A stretch of DNA of 64,000 nt from Paenibacillus woosongensis. Its GTDB lineage: Bacteria > Bacillota > Bacilli > Paenibacillales > Paenibacillaceae. Position numbers and translations under genes: made by a program. The stretch spans positions 411,551-475,550 of the forward strand of contig NZ_WNZW01000003.1 of the NCBI RefSeq assembly GCF_009725165.1, given 5' to 3'. Within the stretch, counting starts at the first letter, position 1; every line of letters starts with the position of its first letter. Below are positions 24,201 to 33,961 of the stretch, piece by piece. The notes beneath the pieces are model-generated. The model had not been told where the DNA came from. It was given only the letters and a program-made list of their open reading frames with translations, and searched no databases.

Positions 24201-24400
24201 ATGATGGAATCGGAATGGACGAAGTCCAATTGCAACAAATACTAGAAAGAAATGCGGACCGCAAATCAGGAGTTGGATTGATCAATACGGATCAGCGTTT
24301 AAGACGCCACTTCGGAACAGGGCTGCATATTCAAAGTACGTTAGGTGCAGGGACGAAGGTTACTTTTCATGTACACACCAGTTCCGGTAGGGGCCGGTGA
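21257..24400 (+). CDS. 7TMR-DISM hybrid sensor with two histidine-kinase modules
   Basis: A ~1047-residue membrane sensor. Order: N-terminal membrane helix, extracellular beta-sandwich (DWDAKEGEVLLLDGEWEFYP...YASYRLRLYVN) of 7TMR-DISMED2 type, seven membrane helices (~residues 215-425), a HisKA helix with His449 in NTSHEFKNPLHS, HATPase_c (HNAVKYTNEG, DTGIGM, GFGLGLSI), a receiver with Asp766 in LVISDIMMPQ and Lys in VAKPVEP, then a LytS-type kinase with His857 in QPHFLFNALNA and its own HATPase_c (PLVENAIIHG, DDGIGMD). TTG 21257 is preceded by AAAGGAGAGG; ATG 21284 is an alternative. No response regulator is adjacent. The ligand (often a carbohydrate in this family) is unknown. Confidence 0.93.
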   Translation: MINVLAKSPMKKSHIMIFIGLLLVILSGLRFFWMDFFSDQKQVSIQQGQLDLRDWDAKEGEVLLLDGEWEFYPYQWLMDGRPLQGISEIKPGFIQVPGGWNEALDADRPTAYGYASYRLRLYVNPEEDMNYSIRVPSVRTSSELYINGRLIAQSGQVSETKDGYIAKNLPYSTTFTADENGVIDLVIQAANYVDSRGSGIVRSVKFGSEETIIKEMKVSISMQLLAAVIFLMHSVYALILFVLGNKEKRLLYFSLVTLSITLTSVLSNDEKLFHQLFYIGSDWDFRLSNVALVIGTYALLECTGHRELPYWRRMYPGYKVISIGTAGITLFLNPHQVIMLFPVYYLLGGIAAGITMIAIFNKAIKDKKGSVLLLLSIIVLVHHFVWLLIWRESGLSLVYYPFDLILSMGCLASVWFKDYFIMHANTKELAATLQRMNDHKDQFLANTSHEFKNPLHSMLNMSQSVLKRERHLMQERSIKELETILSVGRRLTLILNDLIDVMSLRDGHPRLQKKTIRIQPIVTGVLDMLQFNVEVKSVKIANQIPDDFPPVIADENRIIQVVFNLLHNAVKYTNEGAITIQAYARDGRAYIAITDTGIGMDEEMMKRLFRPYEQAGTNETLIEGGFGLGLSISKQLVELHGGALDVSSVLGEGSIFTFSLELASLHLEEKDTTPQSFEQPALPYTPVQEVSAALDETDLPPAAQQSAFLEINHNRPIILIVDDDPVNLQVLEAILPQDEYESVMVTSGKEALVMLDTREWDLVISDIMMPQMSGYELTRIIRERFTLTELPVLLLTARSQPKDIQSGFIAGANDYVAKPVEPMELRSRIEALATIKQVVKEQLRLEASWLQAQIQPHFLFNALNAIAALSDVNLDKMRALLEEFSHFLRHKFSFQNMNGLVPIEEELSLVRSYLYIEKVRFDDRLEVVWETNDYEELKVPFLSIQPLVENAIIHGIMKRARGGKILIRIFVYHEHAEITVEDDGIGMDEVQLQQILERNADRKSGVGLINTDQRLRRHFGTGLHIQSTLGAGTKVTFHVHTSSGRGR

Positions 24401-24516
24401 ACTGCATGTAGAAGAGGCTTCTATGCAAAAAAAGCTGCTTCATGCATGAGCAGGTCCCTGGTATGACAACATAAGGAAGTAGTATACATCTCATTTTCCA
24501 GAGGAGGATATGGATT

Positions 24517-24621
24517 ATGGCTCACCAGAAGAGAAGGAAAGAAGCTGCCTGGAAGTCGCGAAAGCAGGATCGCCGTCCTCATGGTAAAATCAAATCGTTC
24601 AAGGAGTTGTCCAACGATTAG
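24517..24621 (+). CDS. 34-residue strongly basic protein
   Basis: MAHQKRRKEAAWKSRKQDRR, then PHGKIKSFKELSND: 34 residues, about a third Lys/Arg. ATG 24517 is 9 bp behind GAGGAGG, and a terminator follows at 24647, so it has full expression signals. It is too short for most gene finders. Charge and size suggest binding to nucleic acid or the ribosome, but the family is not recognised. An overlapping ATG at 24510 opens a 25-codon alternative frame with worse spacing. Confidence 0.6.
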   Translation: MAHQKRRKEAAWKSRKQDRRPHGKIKSFKELSND

Positions 24622-24646
24622 TACGAGAGTATGCTTCATGTAAGGG

Positions 24647-24677
24647 AAAGACTGCCATAGCAACCGGCAGTCTTTTA
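24647..24677 (+). terminator. terminator after the 34-residue gene
   Basis: Perfect 10-bp stem AAAGACTGCC / GGCAGTCTTT, 9-nt loop, T tail. Confidence 0.8.
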
Positions 24678-24716
24678 TCATTCATTTAGAGCACTGAATA
24701 CCTAAGGAGGTCGAGC

Positions 24717-25919
24717 ATGGCGCGTGTTTTGTTTATTAACGGCGGGTCAGAGGGACATATCAATCCAACGATTGGTGTTGTAGAGGAACTTGTTTCGCGC
24801 GGCGAGGAGGTAGTGTATTTTTGTATTGAAGCTTTCCGGGAACGTGTGGAGAAGACCGGCGCTTCGGTACGAACATTCGACGAGCAGAAATTTATTAAAG
24901 CCTTTATCTCGGGTGGAAGAAATTATTTGCTCGAAAGAATCAACGGTCTTTTACTTACGGCAGACATCGTCATACCAAGCGTTCTGGAGCAGATCAAGGG
25001 AGAGCACTATGATTACATTATCCATGATTCCATGTTTGGCTGCGGACGTATGCTGGCCCAAATACTTGAACTTCCTGCCATCAATTCTTGCACTTCTTTT
25101 GCACAGACTAAAGAATCTTTCGATCATATGCTGGAGCCATTCTTCAAGCATGTCCCTGCAGAAATAGTACAGCCTATAAACGATAAATTTCAAAGCCTGA
25201 CGGAAATGATCAAGGAAAAATATGAGGTGGAGATTTCTTCTCCTTACGAGGTGTTTTGTAATCCTGCACCGCTAACAATTGTTTATACAACCAAGGAGTT
25301 TCAACCCGGCGGAGAAGCATTCGACCAAACTTATAAATTTGTCGGCCCATCCATCTCTTCACGTTTCACGCAAGAAGAAAACTTCGACTTTACTGCAGTC
25401 CAAGGGAAAAACCCCATTTATATTTCTTTGGGTACGGTCTTTAACCGGGCCACCCCATTCTATAAGCTTTGTTTTGAGGCGTTAGGGAACACGGAGCACA
25501 CGGTTGTCATGTCGATAGGGAGTAAAACCCCAGTATCTGATTTAGGGGAAATTCCTGAAAACTTTATCGTCAGGAATTATGTTCCACAAACCGATGTGCT
25601 GCAGCACGCTAAACTATTTATGACACATGGGGGAATGAATAGCACGCATGAAGGCCTTTATTACGGTGTACCGCTAATTGTGATTCCGCAAAGCGCAGAT
25701 CAGCCGGTTATCGCGAACCAGGTCGCCAATGTTAGAGCAGGCATTCAATTGCAGATGCAGAGCTTGACGGCAAATCAACTGCGTGAAGCGGTAGATGATG
25801 TACTTAGCCCCACTATTTTGGAGGCTGTTGCGCATATAAGGGAATCCTTCCGGAAACAAGGCGGATACCGTCAAGCTGTAGATGAAATTTTCGAATTTAC
25901 CAATCAGCTTCATCGGTAA
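24717..25919 (+). CDS. MGT-family (macrolide-type) glycosyltransferase
   Basis: A 400-residue GT1/GT-B enzyme related to YjiC/YojK and macrolide glycosyltransferases, which transfer sugar from a UDP donor to small hydrophobic aglycones. The N-terminal acceptor domain starts MARVLFINGGSEGHINPTIG with His14 as the usual base. The C-terminal donor motif reads FMTHGGMNSTHEGLYYGVPLIVIPQSADQPVIANQV, a complete HGGxxS/T-E-PxxxDQ signature. ATG 24717 follows AAGGAGGTCGAGC. No membrane segment. A role in inactivating a macrolide or another natural product is possible; no biosynthetic partner is next to it. Confidence 0.9.
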   Translation: MARVLFINGGSEGHINPTIGVVEELVSRGEEVVYFCIEAFRERVEKTGASVRTFDEQKFIKAFISGGRNYLLERINGLLLTADIVIPSVLEQIKGEHYDYIIHDSMFGCGRMLAQILELPAINSCTSFAQTKESFDHMLEPFFKHVPAEIVQPINDKFQSLTEMIKEKYEVEISSPYEVFCNPAPLTIVYTTKEFQPGGEAFDQTYKFVGPSISSRFTQEENFDFTAVQGKNPIYISLGTVFNRATPFYKLCFEALGNTEHTVVMSIGSKTPVSDLGEIPENFIVRNYVPQTDVLQHAKLFMTHGGMNSTHEGLYYGVPLIVIPQSADQPVIANQVANVRAGIQLQMQSLTANQLREAVDDVLSPTILEAVAHIRESFRKQGGYRQAVDEIFEFTNQLHR

Positions 25920-25974
25920 CTGCTTATCGAATTATACATTGATTAACGGAGAAGTTACCGCAACTCATTTGGGT

Positions 25975-26026
25975 TTGACAAGACACCAAATGGTGTCGTA
26001 TGATAAAAGCGTCACTAAACGGTGTC
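25975..26026 (+). promoter_or_regulatory. promoter with two GACACC-type operators, ArsR-SRPBCC operon
   Basis: TTGACA (25975-25980), 18-bp spacer, TATGAT (25999-26004). The spacer contains GACACCA-AA-TGGTGTC (25982-25997), a perfect 7-bp-arm dyad. A second, imperfect copy GTCACTAAACGGTGTC lies 29 bp further at 26011-26026. The same operator design occurs at 27902-27954. Confidence 0.8.
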
Positions 26027-26096
26027 TAATTAGCAGCTTGTATTGTTTGTGAAAATTAGCGGCTGTCCCTTGATGATACAGTTAGGAGAGGGTGTC

Positions 26097-26426
26097 GTGA
26101 ACGAGAATAACCAGTTGCGGGATGTGTTTGCTGCAATTGCAGATCCAACAAGGCGCAGATTGCTTCAATTGTTGGCTGAAGCCGACGAATTACCGCTCCA
26201 TGAATTAAAGGCACACTTTCAAATGGGCCGAACAGCGGTATCGAAACATTTGACGGTCCTTAAGGAAGCCGGGCTGGTACTTGACCGAAAAGTTGGTAGA
26301 GAAACAAAATTCAGGCTGAACGCTTTTCCACTCAAAGAGGTTCAAGACTGGGTAGCTTTCTACAGTAAGTACTGGAGTACAAATATGCTTCGTTTGAAGC
26401 AAGTGTTAGAGGAGGAAGATGAGTGA
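26097..26426 (+). CDS. ArsR-family regulator partnered with an SRPBCC protein
   Basis: About 110 residues with the ArsR winged helix: FAAIADPTRRRLLQLLAEADELPLHELKAHF, recognition helix GRTAVSKHLTVLKEAGLV and wing GRETKFRLN. It belongs to the DPTRR subgroup usually translationally coupled to an AHSA1/SRPBCC gene. GTG 26097 follows GGAGAGGG; upstream in-frame starts have no ribosome site. Its stop overlaps the next gene's start (GTGA). The perfect dyad in its promoter spacer, repeated at 27902-27954, makes it the likely repressor of both promoters. Confidence 0.88.
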   Translation: MNENNQLRDVFAAIADPTRRRLLQLLAEADELPLHELKAHFQMGRTAVSKHLTVLKEAGLVLDRKVGRETKFRLNAFPLKEVQDWVAFYSKYWSTNMLRLKQVLEEEDE

Positions 26427-26833
26427 GTTTATCATTATCTATGGATTTTCAGTTTACGGCAACGATCGAGAGGCTTTGGTCCGCCATAACCGATTCAAAC
26501 AAGCTTGCGAATTGGATCGCGGACAATGATTTTAAGGCCGAGGTAGGATATCGCTTTCAGTTTCGTCATCAGCCCTCCGAATGGTGGGATGGCATCGTGG
26601 ATGGCGTAGTGCTGATCGTAGACGAACCAAACCGATTGTCCTATGAATGGGTTACGGGACAAGAGAAACAAACGGTCACTTTGACACTGCAGGATCTTGG
26701 GGACGGTAAGGTGAATCTTCACCTCGAACAAACCGGGTTTTCGAACACGCAAGGGCTCGAAGGCGCTAAGTATGGCTGGGGCAGTTGGGTCGATAAGCTT
26801 GAAAAGTTATTGGGACATCAGGGAACCGCTTGA
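26423..26833 (+). CDS. SRPBCC/AHSA1-domain protein
   Basis: A 136-residue START/Bet v1-like protein: DFQFTATIERLWSAITDSNKLANWIADND at the N terminus, then RFQFRHQPSEWWDGIVDGVVL and a C-terminal helix YGWGSWVDKLEKLLG. This fold encloses a hydrophobic ligand pocket; members paired with ArsR regulators are thought to bind or sequester the inducer. GTG 26423 overlaps the ArsR stop by 4 bp behind GAGGAGGAAG. A terminator at 26850 closes the operon. Ligand unknown. Confidence 0.87.
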   Translation: MSLSLSMDFQFTATIERLWSAITDSNKLANWIADNDFKAEVGYRFQFRHQPSEWWDGIVDGVVLIVDEPNRLSYEWVTGQEKQTVTLTLQDLGDGKVNLHLEQTGFSNTQGLEGAKYGWGSWVDKLEKLLGHQGTA

Positions 26834-26849
26834 ACAGAATCCACATAAG

Positions 26850-26877
26850 CCGGCTGCAAGGCGTGCAGCCGGTTTTG
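26850..26877 (+). terminator. terminator of the ArsR-SRPBCC operon
   Basis: CCGGCTGC / GCAGCCGG stem with a 7-nt loop and TTTT. Confidence 0.75.
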
Positions 26878-27103
26878 TGTCTGCTTAGGAAGAACTGACA
26901 ATATCAACTGGGCAATTTGATATAGAAATGAATCATGATAGAGTAAGCGTCAGGATGGCGGAAGCAAGGGCGGCAAGTGGTGTTTGAGGGCATGCCCTTC
27001 GCTTTGTTGTCTGTAACACACAGGATTCTGTATAGAACCAGTTGTTTCAACCATAATATATCAGTGATACAGCTTGATTCATCCCACATATACAGAGGAG
27101 CAG

Positions 27104-27760
27104 ATGAATGTGAAAAACAAAAGGTTGCTGGCATCGTTGTTAGCCTTGGCGCTAGTTTTTAGCATGACCCCAGCAGTATCTGTGCAAGCGAAGGCGGGCG
27201 AGGGAAAAGATATGTCTTGCCTAAGATCCAAAATGGTGAAGCTGAAAGTCGATATGCAGAAAGTATGGATCGACCATACCATATGGACAAGAAGCTATAT
27301 TGTCAGCGCCATATCTAATCGTGCAGATCAGAAGGACGTATTGGACCGGCTGTTGCGAAATCAGCAGGACATAGGCAATGTGATCAAGCCATACTATGGA
27401 GAGGCTGCCGGCAACAAGCTGGCCGATCTGCTGCGGGAGCATATTCTGATTGCGGCGAAAATTGTAGCGGCTGCCAAAGCCGGCAATCAGACGGATGTGA
27501 ATAAGTTAGAGAAGGACTGGCATAGAAACGCGGACGATATCGCTAAATTTTTAAGTGCGGCGAATCCGAACTGGCAGTTTAAAACGCTGCAAGATATGCT
27601 GTATACACACCTTCAGTTTATTACGGAAATCGTTGTTAGCTGTCTCAAAGGCGATTGGAAAGCGGATATTGCAGCAACCGATAAAAACGAGATCCATATG
27701 ATTCATCTCGCGGATATCCTGACAGAAGGGATTGTCAAACAGTTTCCTGAACAGTTTTAA
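27104..27760 (+). CDS. secreted helical protein of unknown function
   Basis: A 218-residue exported protein: signal peptide NVKNKRLLASLLALALVFSM ending near VSVQAKA, then a mostly alpha-helical body. Recurrent features are MQKVWIDHTIWTRSYIVSAI, DIGNVIKPYYGEAAGNKLADLLREHI, WHRNADDIAKFLSAANPNW and DIAATDKNEIHMIHLADILTEGI. The paired WTR..YI / NADDIA / ANPNW pattern is a family seen in Bacillota, often mis-annotated as an enzyme. I know of no assigned function. ATG 27104 lies next to AGAGGAGCAG; GTG 27110 is the alternative with better spacing. A GGGCATGCCC palindrome at 26988-26997 lies upstream. Confidence 0.75.
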   Translation: MNVKNKRLLASLLALALVFSMTPAVSVQAKAGEGKDMSCLRSKMVKLKVDMQKVWIDHTIWTRSYIVSAISNRADQKDVLDRLLRNQQDIGNVIKPYYGEAAGNKLADLLREHILIAAKIVAAAKAGNQTDVNKLEKDWHRNADDIAKFLSAANPNWQFKTLQDMLYTHLQFITEIVVSCLKGDWKADIAATDKNEIHMIHLADILTEGIVKQFPEQF

Positions 27761-27901
27761 AAAGGATGGAATAAAGAGTATTCAGTCCCTGTGATTCTGA
27801 TAAGGGAAACGAAGAAGCATCTTGTTGAAAGCCTTAGGTTCAGTTGCGGGTGCTTCCTCGTTAACATTAATGGCGTTATCCTGCTGAATATCAAATCTCT
27901 A

Positions 27902-27954
27902 TTGACACGACACCTAATGGTGTCATATAATTAAACCAGACACCAAATGGTGTC
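27902..27954 (+). promoter_or_regulatory. second promoter with paired GACACC-type operators
   Basis: TTGACA (27902-27907), 18-bp spacer, TATAAT (27926-27931). GACACCTAATGGTGTC (27909-27924) fills the spacer, and GACACCAAATGGTGTC (27939-27954) follows 30 bp later. It shares element order, spacer length and operator sequence with 25975-26026, so the same regulator should control the gene at 28041. Confidence 0.85.
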
Positions 27955-28040
27955 TGGTTATCGTGAATCAATTTGGATATTAAAAGAAGTAATTCAAATA
28001 ATCCTGTTGGTTTATAGAAGTGATGCGAGGAGAGATAGGA

Positions 28041-28505
28041 ATGTCCTATATCGTTGATTTCAAAAATGTATCCACGGTTGGTTTAGACACCTCACCGGTA
28101 GCAGAGGCGCTTGCTGGTTTGCGCGCTAATGAAGCCCGCTATTTTATGAACAAGTACAAGCATGAATTTACGGTTGTGCCAGCTAGCGAAAGCCAAGAGA
28201 CCCTGGATTATGTGAACCGGATTTTGAAAGAAGAACGGGATATTGAGTTTTCAAGCAAACCATTAGAGACATCGCGTTTTCAAGTAGAAAATATCAATTG
28301 GACCTTCGTTTTTTATGAGGATGGTCTAGGGGTTAACGTCCTGTATACGATCGATGACCCTAAGAAGCGGGCCGTTGGTTTTAAGCTATCTGAGGGGATG
28401 GAAATCCCCAAGGAGCTAGAGGGGAAATTTAAGTTTGCTAGGCAGAAGTCTAAACTAGCCGGGACAATCCGGGGCTCGTTTTTTGTAATTAAAGGAGAGT
28501 ATTAA
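28041..28505 (+). CDS. unknown 154-residue protein under the shared ArsR operator
   Basis: Soluble protein starting MSYIVDFKNVSTVGLDTSPV, with ALAGLRANEARYFMNKYKHEF, a beta-rich centre (FQVENINWTFVFYEDGLGVNVLY) and a basic end FARQKSKLAGTIRGSFFVI. No family recognised and no cofactor motif seen. ATG 28041 is 7 bp after AGGAGAG; the longer frame from 28020 contains that site. Its promoter (27902-27954) carries two copies of the operator of the ArsR gene at 26097, so it is a probable regulon member, unlinked to the SRPBCC operon. A terminator follows. Confidence 0.75.
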   Translation: MSYIVDFKNVSTVGLDTSPVAEALAGLRANEARYFMNKYKHEFTVVPASESQETLDYVNRILKEERDIEFSSKPLETSRFQVENINWTFVFYEDGLGVNVLYTIDDPKKRAVGFKLSEGMEIPKELEGKFKFARQKSKLAGTIRGSFFVIKGEY

Positions 28506-28563
28506 CCTTATGGTCTTATGTTAGTGCATTGGACAATTGGCCCAATAGTAGGATAATAGATGG

Positions 28564-28596
28564 AGGCAATCGGCTATGACCAGTTGCCTTTTTTTA
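28564..28596 (+). terminator. terminator after the 28041 gene
   Basis: AGGCAA / TTGCCT with an inner GG/CC pair and a seven-T tail. Confidence 0.7.
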
Positions 28597-28800
28597 TTTT
28601 CTGAAAACGTTGCCTTGCTTCGCGGTGGTGTGTCATCGAATGAGAGTTAATTAATGCTGAATTATAGATAACAATGTATCCCGAGCAGGGGCTATTCTTC
28701 CTTGATTAATAGATGTATAATTATGGAATAACCACAGGTGACCCTAGGGAGAAGCCGTTCAAAGCATTAATAAGATGAGAAGAGAAGAGGTTGAGCAGAG

Positions 28801-29499
28801 ATGAGAAGAGAAAATAGTGGACTTGAATTGTCCAGGGTAATTTTCGTCGGAAGGACTTATGAAGAGTATGTCAGAATGTTTGATTTAACAGATGAAGAAT
28901 TAAAGAATTATACAATTTTAGATGCACCAGCGGGGGCGTGTTCTTTTACTGCTATTGCAAGTCAATTAGGATACCGTGTTACTGCAGCAGACATAGCTTA
29001 TTTTCATTCCGTGGAACAATTGTATCAAAAAGGGCTGGATGACATAGAGCATGCAATTGAAGGCATTTCAAAGGTGAAAGAAAAATATAAATGGGATTAT
29101 TTTAATTCTATAGATGAATTAGAGAAACAGCGTAACTCCGCATTACATGATTGTGTAAGACATATGAATCATTCTCCTGAGTTATATTCACCTGCTAATC
29201 TGCCTGAATTACCGTTTAAAAACGGTCAGTTTGATATGATATTATCCGCCCACTTCCTATTTATGTATTCAGACAGGCTGGATTTTAATTTCCATAAAAA
29301 GACGCTTAAAGAGATGACTCGGGTCGCCAGAAAGGAAATCAGAATATTTCCGTTAACTGATTTATCTGGCAACAGATACGAGAAGCTACAAGAGATCATC
29401 ATGTTTATTCATGACTTAGGCTGGACAGCTGAGGAAAGAATCGTATCGTATGAATTTCAACAAAATGGGAAATCAATGTTAAGAGTATATAGAGATTAA
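28801..29499 (+). CDS. class I SAM-dependent methyltransferase
   Basis: 232 residues with a modified SAM motif I (ILDAPAGACSFTAIASQLG), an acidic residue after beta 2 (VTAADIAYF) and beta-4 region FDMILSAHFLFMYSDRL. The C-terminal half is a standard Rossmann methyltransferase end (GKSMLRVYRD). The target is not apparent. ATG 28801 overlaps the stop codon of a 9-codon frame starting at 28775 (MRREEVEQR). The start region of both frames repeats ATGAGAAGAGAA, probably by a small tandem duplication. A hairpin follows at 29523. Confidence 0.82.
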   Translation: MRRENSGLELSRVIFVGRTYEEYVRMFDLTDEELKNYTILDAPAGACSFTAIASQLGYRVTAADIAYFHSVEQLYQKGLDDIEHAIEGISKVKEKYKWDYFNSIDELEKQRNSALHDCVRHMNHSPELYSPANLPELPFKNGQFDMILSAHFLFMYSDRLDFNFHKKTLKEMTRVARKEIRIFPLTDLSGNRYEKLQEIIMFIHDLGWTAEERIVSYEFQQNGKSMLRVYRD

Positions 29500-29522
29500 C
29501 TTCAAGTATAGTAAGCACTAAG

Positions 29523-29568
29523 AGCCGGGTATCCTGTCATTAACGTGGACGGGAACCTGGCTTTTAAT
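29523..29568 (+). terminator. hairpin after the methyltransferase gene
   Basis: AGCCGGGT / ACCTGGCT (one G-U) with a long, partly paired loop, then TTTTAATTT. The rest of 29569-29772 shows no gene. Confidence 0.6.
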
Positions 29569-29772
29569 TTAGTCTGTTTGATTTTTCGTATAGAATTGTC
29601 AAAATAAGCGCTAAATGGTGAATTGTATAAGGTTTTTCATATAGATTGATCAATTCTCGTCATTACACCTGAAATCTATGCGATGTTTCATACACAATTG
29701 CAAAATCAATCGTTTCATACCGTAACTCGGCTCAAACATGGCTATGGATGTCATTTTAAATGGAAAGTCAAA

Positions 29773-29803
29773 AAAGAACCTGGATATTCCACCAGGTTCT
29801 TTA
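29773..29803. terminator. symmetrical terminator-like hairpin upstream of the Rph-like gene
   Basis: Perfect 11-bp stem AAAGAACCTGG / CCAGGTTCTTT, 8-nt loop, A-rich before and T/A-rich after, so it could work on either strand. It precedes the promoter at 29807 and so is not an attenuator of the next gene. Confidence 0.6.
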
Positions 29804-29806
29804 ATA

Positions 29807-29835
29807 TTGCATATGAACAGACACGATGATATAAT
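29807..29835 (+). promoter_or_regulatory. promoter of the rifampicin phosphotransferase-like gene
   Basis: TTGCAT (29807-29812), 17-bp spacer, TATAAT (29830-29835). It leaves a ~115-nt leader before the start codon at 29958, in which I saw no clear hairpin or leader peptide. Confidence 0.6.
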
Positions 29836-29957
29836 CAGACCATCACTGTCTGCGTATGAATGGGCATAAATATCTTATCTTACACTTTAAGTTTAACATG
29901 CCGGTAAACTGTTGTCAAATGTTTTTTTCTCAATCCAATGGTTAGGGGAGATGCTGA

Positions 29958-32573
<2,616 letters not shown>

Positions 32574-32683
32574 TGGCTGAAGATATGAGCAAATCCCGTT
32601 CAGTTTCTAAGAACATGCGCTAACGCCTATGCATACTGTAGCGTAACGATGTATGTCGATTCTGAACAGGGAGGATGAGATCC

Positions 32684-33049
32684 ATGAATACCCATAGAGC
32701 GTTCGCTCCATTTTCGCCTTTTTTTCCGGGACCAGGGGTAGGGCCTGGAGCGGGATTGCCTCCAGGTATTACGCCGCCACCGCCTCAATTACTGGGTCCG
32801 TTTCAGCAGCTATCGCAGTCTCCCGCTCTAGCGCAGAACTTTGTATTCCAGCAGCCGACTCAAGGCGCCGTGTCATTTGCTGCAGGCTGTCAGAACCGCT
32901 GGACGCTAATTGTCACTCGTACCTTTAACGTTTTTCTTATGTTTGTCACATCTACCAATCCATTTGGTTTTACACAGGGCTTCATCTTTCCGACGTATTC
33001 GTTCGGAAGCTTTCCTTCGTCCGTTATTTTATGGTATACCTGCTTCTAA
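32684..33049 (+). CDS. small proline-rich protein, possibly spore or surface associated
   Basis: 121 residues: an N-terminal Pro/Gly/Phe-rich part (FSPFFPGPGVGPGAG, then PPPPQLLGPFQQLSQ), a Gln/Ala middle and a hydrophobic, aromatic C terminus (FNVFLMFVTSTNPFG, FIFPTYSFGSFPSS). No signal peptide. Such composition is common in spore-coat and surface proteins of Bacillales, but I cannot assign a family. ATG 32684 follows GGGAGGATG. A strong terminator follows at 33067. Confidence 0.6.
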   Translation: MNTHRAFAPFSPFFPGPGVGPGAGLPPGITPPPPQLLGPFQQLSQSPALAQNFVFQQPTQGAVSFAAGCQNRWTLIVTRTFNVFLMFVTSTNPFGFTQGFIFPTYSFGSFPSSVILWYTCF

Positions 33050-33066
33050 AAGTATATGTAATGAGG

Positions 33067-33103
33067 AACAGGTCCCCCTATGATTCTAGCGGGGACCTGT
33101 TTT
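33067..33103 (+). terminator. terminator after the proline-rich gene
   Basis: Perfect 11-bp stem AACAGGTCCCC / GGGGACCTGTT, 13-nt loop, T tail; also suitably placed for the convergent SDR gene. Confidence 0.85.
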
Positions 33104-33143
33104 GTACGCTTACACAGAATAGAGCAGCTGCTGAAACTGTTTA

Positions 33144-33938
33144 TTAAAACACACTACGTACTAATCCTCCGTCTATTCGTAACGCGGAGCCATTAATAGC
33201 CGAAGAGAGCGGACTACTCAAGAAGGTAACAAAATGTGCAATTTCTTCAGGACGAATAAGCCTTTGGATAATGGAGGTTGGCCGGTTCTCTTTCATAAAT
33301 CGTTGTTCAGCTTCGCCTATTGTCAATTTCTCATTGGGATAAAGAGTATTTAACATCGTTTCCACTCCTTCTGTTAAAGTGGAACCAGGCATAACCGTAT
33401 TGACCGTCACATTTGTTCCTGTAGTCAGCTCGGCCAAACTGCGGGAGAGCGAGAGCTGCATCGTTTTGGTCGCGCTATAATGAGCCATTTCTTGAGATGG
33501 CATAATCGCTGCTTCGCTAGCGATAAAGATGACTCTGCCTTCTTTTTTGCGAATCATTTGTTTCAGGTAATGGCGAGTCAGCCGGACACCACTCATAATG
33601 TTGACTTCAAACAGTTTGAACCAATCTTCATCAGAGATATCAAAATATTCTACAGGCTCAAATATGCCAAGGTTGTTAATAAGAATGTCTACTTCAGCGT
33701 ACTGCCCAATAACCTTTTGGCATCCTTGCTCTGTTCCTAGATCAGCGACAACGGACTGAAGGATAGCGTCAGGATACTTTGCTTGAATTTCCTGTATCGT
33801 CTGATTTACTTTTTCTTCGCGGCGTCCATTAATAAGCACTGTGGCGCCTTCAGCGACTAATGACATGGCGATTGCTTTTCCGATTCCTGCTGTTGAACCA
33901 GTAACCAGCGCCGTTTTTCCATGTAGATTTAATTGCAT
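33144..33938 (-). CDS. short-chain dehydrogenase/reductase, second paralogue
   Basis: 264-residue SDR with TGSTAGIG (13-20), NNLG, and catalytic Ser141, Tyr154, Lys158 (ASEAAIMPS, HYSATKT). It aligns without gaps to the SDR at 9944-10738 around the whole active site, and both end in an (I/L)RxDGGxV motif. It is the second gene of a minus-strand operon, starting 23 bp after the aldo/keto reductase stop, with GGAGGGAC as ribosome site. The pairing suggests handling of reactive carbonyl or quinone compounds; the substrate is not known. Confidence 0.9.
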   Translation of the reverse strand: MQLNLHGKTALVTGSTAGIGKAIAMSLVAEGATVLINGRREEKVNQTIQEIQAKYPDAILQSVVADLGTEQGCQKVIGQYAEVDILINNLGIFEPVEYFDISDEDWFKLFEVNIMSGVRLTRHYLKQMIRKKEGRVIFIASEAAIMPSQEMAHYSATKTMQLSLSRSLAELTTGTNVTVNTVMPGSTLTEGVETMLNTLYPNEKLTIGEAEQRFMKENRPTSIIQRLIRPEEIAHFVTFLSSPLSSAINGSALRIDGGLVRSVF

Positions 33939-33961
33939 GTTGTCCCTCCGAAAATTGTGTT

